From Jatrophihabitans cynanchi (lineage in GTDB: Bacteria; Actinomycetota; Actinomycetes; Mycobacteriales; Jatrophihabitantaceae), in assembly GCF_027247405.1 (NCBI RefSeq), contig NZ_CP097463.1:2790001-2854000 (forward strand): a DNA stretch of 64,000 nucleotides, written 5' to 3'. Below, one piece after another: positions 35,894 through 43,882 of this stretch; positions within the stretch are counted from its first letter, which is position 1; each line of letters starts with the position of its first letter. The notes under the pieces were generated by a model. The model made no database searches. It was not told where the DNA came from and saw only the letters and a list, made by a program, of their open reading frames with translations. A program made the translations under genes and the position numbers.

Positions 35894-37150
35894 ATGCCAC
35901 GCTCCACCGACGGCGCCGGACTGCGCCGCGACCGCCGGGTCGCGGTGGTCCGGGGCATCGGTTTCGGCATCGCGGTCGCCCTGGGAGCCGTGGCTGTCTG
36001 GCTGATCGTCACGAGCAGTTCGCTCAAGAGCATGCGGATCGGCGCGCTCGCCGGATTCTGGGGCCTGCTGCTCGGCGCGTATTCGGTGTTCGGCAGTCGG
36101 CACGCGCATCCGGCCGCGGCGGAACAGCAGTCCGGCCAGCAGCTCGCCGTGCGGGAGAACGCCGCGCTGGAGCGCGCCGAGGAGGCCGCTGCGCGCCGTC
36201 AGTTCGAGTTGCGGCTCGAGCACATGCTGCGCCGTGAGATCCAGGCGGCGGTGGCCCGCGAGGTGTCCACGGTCCGCGCCGAGCTCGCCTCGCTGCGTGG
36301 TGAGCTGCTGGAGAAGGTCGGCGGCCAGTTGCGGCTCGAGCGGATCGAGACGACCCGGGTGATCGGCTCGGACATCGAGGCTCTGCAGCGCGAGGTCAAC
36401 CAGCTCAAGACGATGCGCCAGCTCAACGAGCGGGCCGCGGCGTCGCTGGCGCGCCTCGGCGGCCCGGGACGTGTCGTGGACGCCGAGATCTCCGCACCTG
36501 GTCGCGGCGAGCAGCACGAGCCGGTGGACCAGCGCCAGCCCGCGCAGCAGCCGCACATCCGACTCGCGCCGGCGCCCCCGGCCGATGCCGCTCCGCCGCC
36601 CGCCGCAGCGCCCGGCCCGCTGCGCCCGCCCGCGCCCGCCGCGCCACCGCCGACAACACCACCGCCGACAACACCACCGCGGGCGCCGGCCGCGCCCGCA
36701 GCGTCGGCCACGCCGGCTGCGTCAGCCACGGCCGCCGCGTCCGTCACGGCGGCCGCAGCAGCTTCGGCGGCCGCACGGCAGGGGATGCCGCAGCAGCACG
36801 CGGAAACGCAACAGGCGCAAGCACAGCAGGCGCAAGCACCGCAGCAGGCGGACCCACCGTCAGAGACGGACGCACAGCCGAAGGCGGACACCCAGCAGCC
36901 CGCCCAGCAGCCGTTGTCGGGTGTGAGCCTGCCTGCCGACGAGTTCGCCGGGCTGCCGCGGCTGCGCCCGTTCACCGACTTCGAGCTCGACCCGATCGAG
37001 CCGCCTGCGCCGTCCTACTCGGGACGCCGCCGGGCCGACGAGCCCGTCGGCCGGCACGGCGCGCGCGACGACGAGCCCGGCGGCAGGCGCCGAGGCGACG
37101 CCGGCCACGACGTGTTGGCCCAGATCCTGCAGCGCGAAGCGGCGCGCTGA
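35894..37150 (+). CDS. DUF6779-like membrane protein with coiled coil and disordered tail
   Basis: 418 residues. Two hydrophobic helices (about residues 20-42 and 52-70) precede a charged coiled coil (residues 88-190, e.g. RREIQAAVAREVSTVRAELASL), then a 150-residue Ala/Pro/Gln-rich low-complexity stretch and a conserved-looking end GLPRLRPFTDFELDPI. The position after DUF3180 matches the mycobacterial Rv3604c-type gene. Role unknown; the build suggests a membrane-tethered scaffold. Confidence 0.75.
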   Translation: MPRSTDGAGLRRDRRVAVVRGIGFGIAVALGAVAVWLIVTSSSLKSMRIGALAGFWGLLLGAYSVFGSRHAHPAAAEQQSGQQLAVRENAALERAEEAAARRQFELRLEHMLRREIQAAVAREVSTVRAELASLRGELLEKVGGQLRLERIETTRVIGSDIEALQREVNQLKTMRQLNERAAASLARLGGPGRVVDAEISAPGRGEQHEPVDQRQPAQQPHIRLAPAPPADAAPPPAAAPGPLRPPAPAAPPPTTPPPTTPPRAPAAPAASATPAASATAAASVTAAAAASAAARQGMPQQHAETQQAQAQQAQAPQQADPPSETDAQPKADTQQPAQQPLSGVSLPADEFAGLPRLRPFTDFELDPIEPPAPSYSGRRRADEPVGRHGARDDEPGGRRRGDAGHDVLAQILQREAAR

Positions 37151-37205
37151 CGCGCATCGGCCCGGGTGCGGCCCCGTTCCAGGCCTGAGCGGGCCTGCCT
37201 GAGGG

Positions 37206-37664
37206 TCAGCGGCGGTCCGGCCGCGGCCGCGACAGGCGCAGCCGGCTGCGCAGCCGGCGGTGCGCGCTGACCGGTTCACCCGGCAGCTCGGCGGCAGCGG
37301 CGTCGAGCAGCTCCCGGGCCTCCCGCAGCGCCGCGCGTGCCGTGCTCACGTCGGCGGCGGCCAACCCGGTACCGCCGGAGCCGACGAGTTGCGCCTCCAC
37401 CAGGCGCATCGCGCAGGACGCCAGGGCCATCGCCTCGCCCGGGCTGGGCGTGGTGCCCCCGCGTGCGCCGCCCGGCTCGGCCGTCGCGGAGCGCAGCAGC
37501 CCGCGCAGGTCCGTCCGGTGCTCTACCGGGCCGGTCCACGGTGCCGCGGACCCGCCGGGCACTGTCGGCACTGTCGGCACTGTCGGCACTGTCGGCACCG
37601 TCGGCACCGTGGGCACTGCAGCGAAGTCCTCGCTCGTCCCCGATTCGCGTGCAGCGTCGTCCAT
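37206..37664 (-). CDS. Hypothetical protein with PTV repeats
   Basis: 152 residues with no recognised domain. Residues 17-35 are (PTV)n, encoded by 9-bp repeats. The middle has ALASCAMRLVEAQLVGSG and ARAALREARELLDAAAAEL, probably two helices; the C-terminus is Arg-rich. No signal peptide. It starts the region that interrupts the conserved fol-pan block. Codon bias supports it as real, but function is open. Confidence 0.55.
   Translation of the reverse strand: MDDAARESGTSEDFAAVPTVPTVPTVPTVPTVPTVPGGSAAPWTGPVEHRTDLRGLLRSATAEPGGARGGTTPSPGEAMALASCAMRLVEAQLVGSGGTGLAAADVSTARAALREARELLDAAAAELPGEPVSAHRRLRSRLRLSRPRPDRR
37561..37614. repeat. 9-bp tandem repeat, six units
   Basis: ACTGTCGGC/ACCGTCGGC repeated six times; on the minus strand it encodes Pro-Thr-Val repeats of the hypothetical protein. 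Confidence 0.95.
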
Positions 37665-37729
37665 GCCCCGGCCTTGGTGATCTTCACGGAGATCTCATTC
37701 TGACAGACGTGCGCAAGGCCCCGGGGGTC

Positions 37730-38266
37730 TCAGGTGCGCGCTACCCGCCGCCGCTCGGGTACCGCCGTGCTGGGCGGCGACGCGGCGCCGGCGCGCGCCG
37801 GGGTGGTCTCGTGCGGTACGTCGGCGTGCTCGTCCAGGGCGCGCAGCCCGTCGGCGACCGTCCCGAGTTGCGCCGGGGTGAGGGTCTGCAACAGCTGTTC
37901 GCGCAGCGCCGCCCGGTAGCGACGTTCGGCGTCGCGGGCGACCTGGACGCCCTCGCTGGTCAGCGAGGCATACACGACCCGGCGGTCACCCTCGGAACCG
38001 CGCCGGTCGATCAACCCGGCGCGGCCGAGCCGGTCGGCGAGTTTGGTGAACCCGCCGGAGGTCATCAACAGCTCGCGGGCCAGGTGGCTCATCGGCAGCC
38101 GCTTGTCCGGTGCATGCAGCAGCGCGTGCAGCACCCCGAAGGACTGCTCGGGCAGCTCCGGGCCGGCGACCTGGGACAGGATCCGCTGGTCGGCGCGCGC
38201 GACCACGCGCCGGATCAGCTCCCAGTCCAGGGCTGCCTGATCGTCGACTGCGTCGCGTGCTGCCAC
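37730..38266 (-). CDS. MarR-family transcriptional regulator
   Basis: 178 residues with the MarR winged helix: SFGVLHALLHAPDKRLPMSHLA, MTSGGFTKLADRLGRAGLI and GDRRVVYASLT (wing). The C-terminal 30 residues (RAGAASPPST and so on) are extra and disordered. It is divergent from the MFS gene with 93 bp between starts, the classic layout of a repressor and its drug pump. GTG at 38266 follows a -10 box; the upstream open frame is noise. Confidence 0.9.
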   Translation of the reverse strand: MAARDAVDDQAALDWELIRRVVARADQRILSQVAGPELPEQSFGVLHALLHAPDKRLPMSHLARELLMTSGGFTKLADRLGRAGLIDRRGSEGDRRVVYASLTSEGVQVARDAERRYRAALREQLLQTLTPAQLGTVADGLRALDEHADVPHETTPARAGAASPPSTAVPERRRVART

Positions 38267-38272
38267 GCGCAC

Positions 38273-38278
38273 ACGGTA
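38273..38278 (-). promoter_or_regulatory. -10 box of the MarR gene
   Basis: Minus-strand TACCGT, 6 nt before the GTG at 38266. Confidence 0.45.
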
Positions 38279-38347
38279 GCTTCCCGCGAGCAGCGATGTC
38301 GGCAGCCACGCTGCCGCCGGCCGTAGCGGTGAGCACGCACCGGGACT

Positions 38348-38353
38348 TAACAT
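38348..38353 (+). promoter_or_regulatory. -10 box of the MFS gene
   Basis: TAACAT, 6 nt before the GTG at 38360. The MarR operator should lie between the two -10 boxes, but I see no clear palindrome there. Confidence 0.45.
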
Positions 38354-38359
38354 GCGGTA

Positions 38360-39625
38360 GTGATCCCGCAGGCAAGACAAACCGTCTCGTTCCGGACGGT
38401 GTTGCAGGTCCGCGAGTTCCGCTGGGTGTGGCTGGCTGGGCTGCAGTCGCTGCTCGGTGACCAGCTGGCCCGGGTCGCGCTGTCCGTGCTCGTCTTCGAC
38501 CGGACGCACTCCGGCGCCCTCACCGCCACCGTCTACGCGCTCACCTTCTTGCCGGCGCTGCTGGGCACGCCGCTGGGCGTCCTCGCCGACCGCCTGCCGC
38601 GGCGCAGCCTGCTGGTCGGCGGCGACCTGACCCGGGCCGCGCTGCTCGCCGCGATGGCGCTGCCGGGGATGCCGCTGGGCGCGCTGATCTGCCTGCTCGT
38701 GGCGGTGGTGCTCGTCGGCTGCCCCTGGAAGGCGGCCGAGTCGGCGCTGGTCGCCGACATGCTGGCCGGCGAGGGCTACGCGCTGGGCACCAGCCTGCGA
38801 CTCGCGACCGGCCAAGGCGCCCAGCTGATCGGATTCGCGGTCGGCGGCGTGGCCGTCGCCGCGATCGGTGCGCGCAGCGCGCTCGCCGTGAACGCGCTCA
38901 CCTTCGCGCTGTCGGCGCTCGTGCTGCGGATCGCGCTCAGCTACCGCCCCGCGGTCCAGGGACGCGAGGTCGCCGCGAGCGAGCGGGACGACTGGCGGGC
39001 CGGGTTCCGGGTGGTGCTGCACGATCCCCGGCTGCGGCTGATGGTCGGCTACGCGTGGCTGGCCGGGGCGTTCGTCGCGCCGGAGGGCCTTGCCGCGCCG
39101 TACGCGCAGGAGCTGGGCGGCGGCGCGCAGGCGGTCGGGCTCCTGCTGGCCGCCGCGCCCACCGGGGCGTTGATCGGGGCGCTTCTTTTCGTCCGCTTGG
39201 TGCCGGTCGGCACCCGGATGCGGGTGACCCCGCTGCTCGCGGTGGGCTGCGGGCTACCGCTGATCGCGTGTGCCGCCCACCCCGGCCTGACGGTCAGCCT
39301 GGTGCTGTGGGGGCTGTCCGGCCTCGGCATGACCTATCAGGTGCAGGTGATGACCGAGTTCGTGACGGCGGCGCCGGTCCGGCTGCGCGGGCAGGCCATC
39401 GCGTTCGCCTCGTCCGGCCTGCTCGCGGCCCAGGGGGTTGGGCTGATCCTTGCCGGCCTGGTGGCCAAGCTCAGCTCGACGACCATCGCGGTGGCCACGG
39501 CCGGCCTGTTCGGCTCGGCGTGCGCGCTCGCCCTGGCGGTGTCGTCCGCCCGACGCCGGGGTCCGGTCGAACCGGACACCCGGACGGTCGGGGACGTGGC
39601 CGAAGCGGGGATCGGTCGCCGCTGA
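38360..39625 (+). CDS. MFS transporter, probable drug efflux
   Basis: A 421-residue protein with about 12 hydrophobic helices. The loop between helices 2 and 3, GVLADRLPRRSLLVGGDLTRA, is the MFS motif A variant of the actinobacterial DHA3-like exporters (MefA/Tap-type). Regulation by the divergent MarR gene is likely. The substrate is unknown. Confidence 0.88.
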   Translation: MIPQARQTVSFRTVLQVREFRWVWLAGLQSLLGDQLARVALSVLVFDRTHSGALTATVYALTFLPALLGTPLGVLADRLPRRSLLVGGDLTRAALLAAMALPGMPLGALICLLVAVVLVGCPWKAAESALVADMLAGEGYALGTSLRLATGQGAQLIGFAVGGVAVAAIGARSALAVNALTFALSALVLRIALSYRPAVQGREVAASERDDWRAGFRVVLHDPRLRLMVGYAWLAGAFVAPEGLAAPYAQELGGGAQAVGLLLAAAPTGALIGALLFVRLVPVGTRMRVTPLLAVGCGLPLIACAAHPGLTVSLVLWGLSGLGMTYQVQVMTEFVTAAPVRLRGQAIAFASSGLLAAQGVGLILAGLVAKLSSTTIAVATAGLFGSACALALAVSSARRRGPVEPDTRTVGDVAEAGIGRR

Positions 39626-39650
39626 CCGGTTCGCCGCTCGCGGTGCAAGG

Positions 39651-39677
39651 TCAGCTCCACTCGACGTGCTGCTGCAT
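39651..39677 (-). CDS. Octapeptide gene 1, MQQHVEWS
   Basis: A nine-codon reading frame encoding MQQHVEWS and TGA. The full anti-16S sequence AAGGAGGT (39691-39684 on the minus strand) ends six bases before the ATG, an ideal ribosome site that is hard to explain by chance in this gap. The last five codons are identical in sense to octapeptide gene 2. No known function is assigned. Confidence 0.65.
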   Translation of the reverse strand: MQQHVEWS

Positions 39678-39727
39678 GACGCGACCTCCTTCGGCGCGAT
39701 GGTGGCGGGGGGAAACGCTTCGACCGA

Positions 39728-39754
39728 TCAGCTCCACTCGACATGTGCGAACAC
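39728..39754 (-). CDS. Octapeptide gene 2, MFAHVEWS
   Basis: A nine-codon frame with GTG start encoding MFAHVEWS. GAGGAG lies seven bases upstream. The C-terminal HVEWS and its DNA (GTCGAGTGGAGCTGA) are shared with gene 1, 77 bp away, while the first residues differ. This pattern suggests a conserved C-terminal signal or core. Confidence 0.6.
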   Translation of the reverse strand: MFAHVEWS

Positions 39755-39849
39755 GGCGGTACTCCTCTCGTTCGTCTTCGGCCGGGCACCGGCTGTCCCG
39801 GCTGGAACCAGGCGGACCTAAGAATGCGTGCCGACTGACCGTCGCGGGT

Positions 39850-39909
39850 CTACCGCGTGTCGGTGACCTCCTGTACGTTCAGCTCACTCGGGGGCAAGTG
39901 CTTCGCCAT
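39850..39909 (-). CDS. Small ORF, 19 residues
   Basis: Frame MAKHLPPSELNVQEVTDTR then TAG, the first of three small minus-strand frames in the 376-bp gap between the MFS and diguanylate cyclase genes. The ribosome site is weak (GGAAG directly before ATG), so it would need a leaderless or unusual start. Two 14-bp direct repeats (39914-39941) lie upstream. Confidence 0.35.
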   Translation of the reverse strand: MAKHLPPSELNVQEVTDTR

Positions 39910-40001
39910 CTTCCAGTCGTGCCTGGCCAGTCGTGCCTGGTGCGACGCTTTCGGTGGCCGGAGCGCTTGTGGGTGATGCGCGCCAGCGGAGGGGTACCCC
40001 C

Positions 40002-41273
40002 ATGATGGACCGGGAATCGGGTCTTGACCAGGTTCCGTGGTTTGCGCTGCGTTCGATTCGATCCTGGGCGCTGTGGAAGGTCCGGCCGCTCGGGCTCGTC
40101 TTCATCCTCACCGTCGAGCTGTTCGCCCCCGTCCTGACCGCCGTCGCGCTCAGCCGTGACGACCTGTCGGCGACCTACCTGATCCGGGTCGGTGTGCTGC
40201 TGGCCGCGGCGATCGCCTACGGCGAGGCGTGCGACCGGATCGAGCGGTTCCGGCGCTTCCTGGGTGACGGCAGCGTGCGCACGAACCACCTGTCGGTGTG
40301 GACGGTCGCCGCGATCCTGGTCGTGCCCGCCGGGCTGGCCGCGGCGCTGGTGATGGCGATCTACGCGCACGTCCTGCTGGTCGGCCGGCGCGGCCGCACG
40401 CTGCGTCCGCATCGCATGCTGTTCACCGCCGCGGCCGCCACCGTCGCCACCTGGGCGGCGGCCGAGGGCGCCGAATTCGTGGCCGGGCGCGTGGTGCCCG
40501 GCGTCGCCGCGCACTCGGCGTTGCCCACCGTCGTGGCGCTGCTGCTGTTCCTGCCGCTCGATGCTCTGATCGTGTCCACCGGCGCGTTCCTGGCGACCCG
40601 TCCGGCCAGGTTCCGGGCGGTGCTGCCCAACCGCGAGGCGCTCGGCTTCGAGGGCGCCACCGAGGTGATCGGTGTCGTCACGGCGCAGTTGCTGCTGCGC
40701 ACACCGTGGCTGTTGCCGGTCAGCTTCGGGTTCATGGTGGTGCTGCATCGCGCCTCGCTGGTCAAGCAGCTGCAACTCGCGGCGTGCACCGATGCGAAGA
40801 CCGCGCTGCTGAACGCCTCGGCCTGGCGGGAGCGGGCCAGCGCCGCCGTCGCTTCCGCCGCGCGCGAGGGCCGCCGGGTCGCCGTCATGGTCATCGACCT
40901 GGACTACTTCAAGCGGGTCAATGACACGCACGGCCACCTGGTCGGTGACCTGGTGCTGCGCGAGGTCGGCCGCACCCTCAAGCGCGAGACGCGGGCGAGC
41001 GATCTGGTCGGCCGGTTCGGTGGCGAGGAGTTCGTCGTGCTGGTCGACGGCCGGGCCTCCGTCGCGCACGCCCTGGACATGGCGACCCGGATTCGGGAGC
41101 GCATCTCGACGATGGACCTGCCCGCGCAGCTGCGGGTGACCGCGACCATCGGCCTCGCGCACTGCGTGCCCGCGTCGGCCGACGGGCTGGACCAGGTGCT
41201 CGAGGTGGCCGACGCGGCGCTGTACGGCGGCAAGCAGGCCGGCCGCGACCGCGTGCACGCCGCCGCCGTCTGA
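40002..41273 (+). CDS. Diguanylate cyclase with membrane sensor domain
   Basis: 423 residues. The first 250 form a polytopic membrane region (about six helices) resembling MASE-type sensors. The GGDEF domain follows: DLDYFKRVNDTHGHLVGD and GRFGGEEFVVL with an intact GGEEF active site, so it should make cyclic di-GMP. No EAL domain is attached. GGAGG before the ATG at 40002 supports the start. No inhibitory RxxD is evident directly before GGEEF. Confidence 0.92.
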   Translation: MMDRESGLDQVPWFALRSIRSWALWKVRPLGLVFILTVELFAPVLTAVALSRDDLSATYLIRVGVLLAAAIAYGEACDRIERFRRFLGDGSVRTNHLSVWTVAAILVVPAGLAAALVMAIYAHVLLVGRRGRTLRPHRMLFTAAAATVATWAAAEGAEFVAGRVVPGVAAHSALPTVVALLLFLPLDALIVSTGAFLATRPARFRAVLPNREALGFEGATEVIGVVTAQLLLRTPWLLPVSFGFMVVLHRASLVKQLQLAACTDAKTALLNASAWRERASAAVASAAREGRRVAVMVIDLDYFKRVNDTHGHLVGDLVLREVGRTLKRETRASDLVGRFGGEEFVVLVDGRASVAHALDMATRIRERISTMDLPAQLRVTATIGLAHCVPASADGLDQVLEVADAALYGGKQAGRDRVHAAAV

Positions 41274-41323
41274 GAGCCGCGCGGCGTCCCTGTTCGCCAC
41301 CCGGGGCGCAGCGACGGCCCGGC

Positions 41324-41926
41324 TCAGCCGAGCGTGGTGTCCAGGATCCGCGCCCACTGTCGGGCGATCTGAGCGCGGCGGCGGCTGTCGTCGGTGAGCA
41401 GGTTCGCCAGCCCGAGCCCGCGCGCCAGGTCGAGGGTGGCCTGCACGGTCTCGCGCACCCCGGCCGCGGACTCGTCGGCGCCGAGCATCGCGACGACGGC
41501 GCGGTGCGTCTCGCGCCCGATGCGAGCTTCGAGGCCGATGATCTGCTCGCGCAGCGCCGGCTCGCCCGCCGCGGCGAGCCAGAGCGCGAGGGCGGCGCGG
41601 AACACGATGCCGGTGAACAGGCTGAACACGGCGTCCACGATCGCGGCGGTGTCCGGGCGGCCGCCGGGCAGCGCGGCGAACTGCCGGGTCATCTCGGCGG
41701 CGCGCACCGCGGTCATGTGTTCCAGCGCGGCGGTGAACAGCGCCTCGCGGGTCGGGAAGTGGTGCTGCGCGGCGCCCCGCGAGACGCCGGCCCGTTCGGC
41801 GACGACGGCGACCGTGCTGGCCTGGTAGCCGAGCTCGGCCAGGCAGGTGATGGCCGCCTCCAGCAACCGGCCGCGGGTCGCACGGCTGCGGTCCTGCTGC
41901 GGCTGCCGGGCCGGCGCACCGGTCAC
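41324..41926 (-). CDS. TetR-family regulator of the acyl-CoA operon
   Basis: A 200-residue protein with a TetR DNA-binding domain (AITCLAELGYQASTVAVVAERAGVSRGAAQHHF) and a helical ligand domain. It is the last gene of the eight-gene minus-strand operon, 10 bp after the enoyl-CoA hydratase, so it probably senses an acyl-CoA of the pathway. The palindrome at 51327-51346 over the operon's -35 box is the likely binding site. Confidence 0.9.
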   Translation of the reverse strand: MTGAPARQPQQDRSRATRGRLLEAAITCLAELGYQASTVAVVAERAGVSRGAAQHHFPTREALFTAALEHMTAVRAAEMTRQFAALPGGRPDTAAIVDAVFSLFTGIVFRAALALWLAAAGEPALREQIIGLEARIGRETHRAVVAMLGADESAAGVRETVQATLDLARGLGLANLLTDDSRRRAQIARQWARILDTTLG

Positions 41927-41936
41927 AGCGGGCCGA

Positions 41937-42704
41937 TCATGACGTCGTGGGCGGCGCCCAGCTCGGCGGCCGCTTCTGCAGGAACGCCAGGATGCCCTCG
42001 CGGGCTTCGTCCGACTCGAAGAGCCGCTGCGAGAGCGCCTGCAGGCCGGCGGCGTCGGCCGCGAACCGCGCGACGGTCGCTGCCGTGGTCAACGGCTTGG
42101 TCTCGGCCAGTCCCTGCGGCGAGCAGGCCCGCAGCGCCTCGCACACCGCCGCCAGGCTCGCGTCGAGATCGTCCGCCGCTTCGGTGATCAGGCCGCTGCG
42201 GGCGGCGGCGGCCGCGTCGAACGTCTCGCCGGTGAGGTAGTAGCGGCTCGCGGCGCGCTCGTCCATCCGGCCCAGCGTGGTCAGCGAGATGATCGCGGGC
42301 GCGAGGCCGAGCCGTACCTCGGTGAACGCGAACGTGGCGTCGGCGCTCGCGAACGCGAGATCGCAGGCGCCGAGGATGCCGAGACCCCCGGCGCGCACGT
42401 GCCCGTCGACGCGGGCCAGTACCGGCTTGGGCAGCTCGACGATCGCTCGCAGCAGGGCGAGCATCCGCTTGGTGCCCTGCTCGGGGCCGCCCTCCGCCGC
42501 CTGCTCCTTGAGGTCGGCGCCGGCGCAGAACGTCCGGCCGGCGTGCGTGATCACGGCGGCACGCACGTCCGGGTCGGCGGCCGCGCGCTGCAGGCCCTCG
42601 CTCAGCTCGCCGACCAGTCGGGCCGACAGCGCGTTGCGGTTCGCCGGGGAATCCAGGGTGAGCGTGGCGATCGCCCGGTCGACGGCGTACGGCACGACTG
42701 GCAT
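41937..42704 (-). CDS. Enoyl-CoA hydratase/isomerase family protein
   Basis: 255 residues of the crotonase fold. SPANRNALSARLV, TFCAGADLKE (oxyanion hole) and LGILGACDLAFASADATF with EVRLGLAPAII provide the usual sites. It hydrates the enoyl-CoA made by the neighbouring acyl-CoA dehydrogenases, or, as an AtuE/LiuC-like enzyme, the glutaconyl-type product of the carboxylase. Exact substrate unknown. Confidence 0.9.
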   Translation of the reverse strand: MPVVPYAVDRAIATLTLDSPANRNALSARLVGELSEGLQRAAADPDVRAAVITHAGRTFCAGADLKEQAAEGGPEQGTKRMLALLRAIVELPKPVLARVDGHVRAGGLGILGACDLAFASADATFAFTEVRLGLAPAIISLTTLGRMDERAASRYYLTGETFDAAAAARSGLITEAADDLDASLAAVCEALRACSPQGLAETKPLTTAATVARFAADAAGLQALSQRLFESDEAREGILAFLQKRPPSWAPPTTS

Positions 42705-42715
42705 GGCGCTGCTCC

Positions 42716-43882
42716 TCAATACGATTTCGGCAGGCCCAGGCTGAACTGGGCGACGAAGTTCAGGATCATCTCGCGGCTGACCGGGGCGATGCGCGCGACC
42801 CGCGCGGCGATGAGCAGCGAGCCGACGCCGTACTCGTGGGCCAGCCCGTTGCCGCCCATCGTCTGCACGGCCTGGTCGGCGCACGCGATGCTCGCCTCGG
42901 CCGCCGCGTACTTCGCCATGTTCGCGGCCTCGCCGACCGCTGCCCCGTTGGCCTCGTCGCCGCCATCGAGCAGGCTGGCCGCCTTCTGCATCATCAGCTT
43001 GGCCAGCTCCAGCTCGACCTTCGCCTTCGCCAGCGGGTGCGCCAGCCCCTGGTGCGTGCCGATCGGCTTGCCCCACACGACGCGCTCGTTCGCGTAGCCG
43101 ACCGCCCGGTCCAGCGCGTAACGGCCCATGCCCACCGAGTTGGCCGCAGCCATGATCCGCTCCGGGTTCAGCCCGGCGAACAGCTGCGCCAAGGCGGCGT
43201 CCTCCTCGCCGATCAGCGCGTCGGCCGGCAGCCGGACGTCGTCCAGGTAGAGCAGGAACTGCTTGTCCGGCATCTGCACGTCCATGTCGATCGGCGTGTA
43301 CTCGAAGCCGGCGGTGTCGGTCGGGACGACGTAGAGCGCCGGCTTGAGCCGGCCGGTTCGGGCGTCCTCGGTGCGCCCGACGATCAGGACGGCGTCGGCG
43401 GAGTCGACCCCGGACACGAAGACCTTGCGGCCGTTGAGCACCCAGTCGGCGCCGTCTCGGCGCGCGGTCGTGGTGATGTTGTGCGAGTTGGAGCCGGCGT
43501 CCGGCTCGGTGATGCCGAAGGCCATGATCGCCTCACCCGAAGCCAGGCCGGGCAGCCAGCGCCGCTTCTGCTCGTCGGTGCCGAACCGGCTGATGATCGT
43601 GCCGCAGATCGCGGGGGAGACCACCAGCATCAGCAGGCCGCTGCCGGCCGCGCTCAGCTCCTCGCCGACGATCGCCAGCTCGTACATGCCGGCGCCGCCA
43701 CCGCCGTACTGCTCGGGCAGGTTCACGCCGATGAACCCGCTCTTGCCGGCCTCGGCCCACAGTTCGGACAGCGGCTCGCGGGCGCGTGCCCGCGGTGCGG
43801 TGTACGCCTGGCCGTAGCGCTTGCCGAGTTCGGCCACCGCGCTGCGCAGCGCCTGCTGTTCGGGCGATTCGGTGAAGTTCAC
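42716..43882 (-). CDS. Acyl-CoA dehydrogenase
   Basis: 388 residues of the FAD-dependent family: MAFGITEPDAGSNSHNITTTA (FAD site), WVLNGRKVFVSG, and QTMGGNGLAHEYGVGSLL at the C-terminus. The usual catalytic Glu region GGNGLAHEYGV holds a Glu. The GTG start overlaps the carboxylase alpha stop (GTGA). Introduces a 2,3-double bond in an acyl-CoA, passing electrons to ETF. Confidence 0.92.
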   Translation of the reverse strand: MNFTESPEQQALRSAVAELGKRYGQAYTAPRARAREPLSELWAEAGKSGFIGVNLPEQYGGGGAGMYELAIVGEELSAAGSGLLMLVVSPAICGTIISRFGTDEQKRRWLPGLASGEAIMAFGITEPDAGSNSHNITTTARRDGADWVLNGRKVFVSGVDSADAVLIVGRTEDARTGRLKPALYVVPTDTAGFEYTPIDMDVQMPDKQFLLYLDDVRLPADALIGEEDAALAQLFAGLNPERIMAAANSVGMGRYALDRAVGYANERVVWGKPIGTHQGLAHPLAKAKVELELAKLMMQKAASLLDGGDEANGAAVGEAANMAKYAAAEASIACADQAVQTMGGNGLAHEYGVGSLLIAARVARIAPVSREMILNFVAQFSLGLPKSY

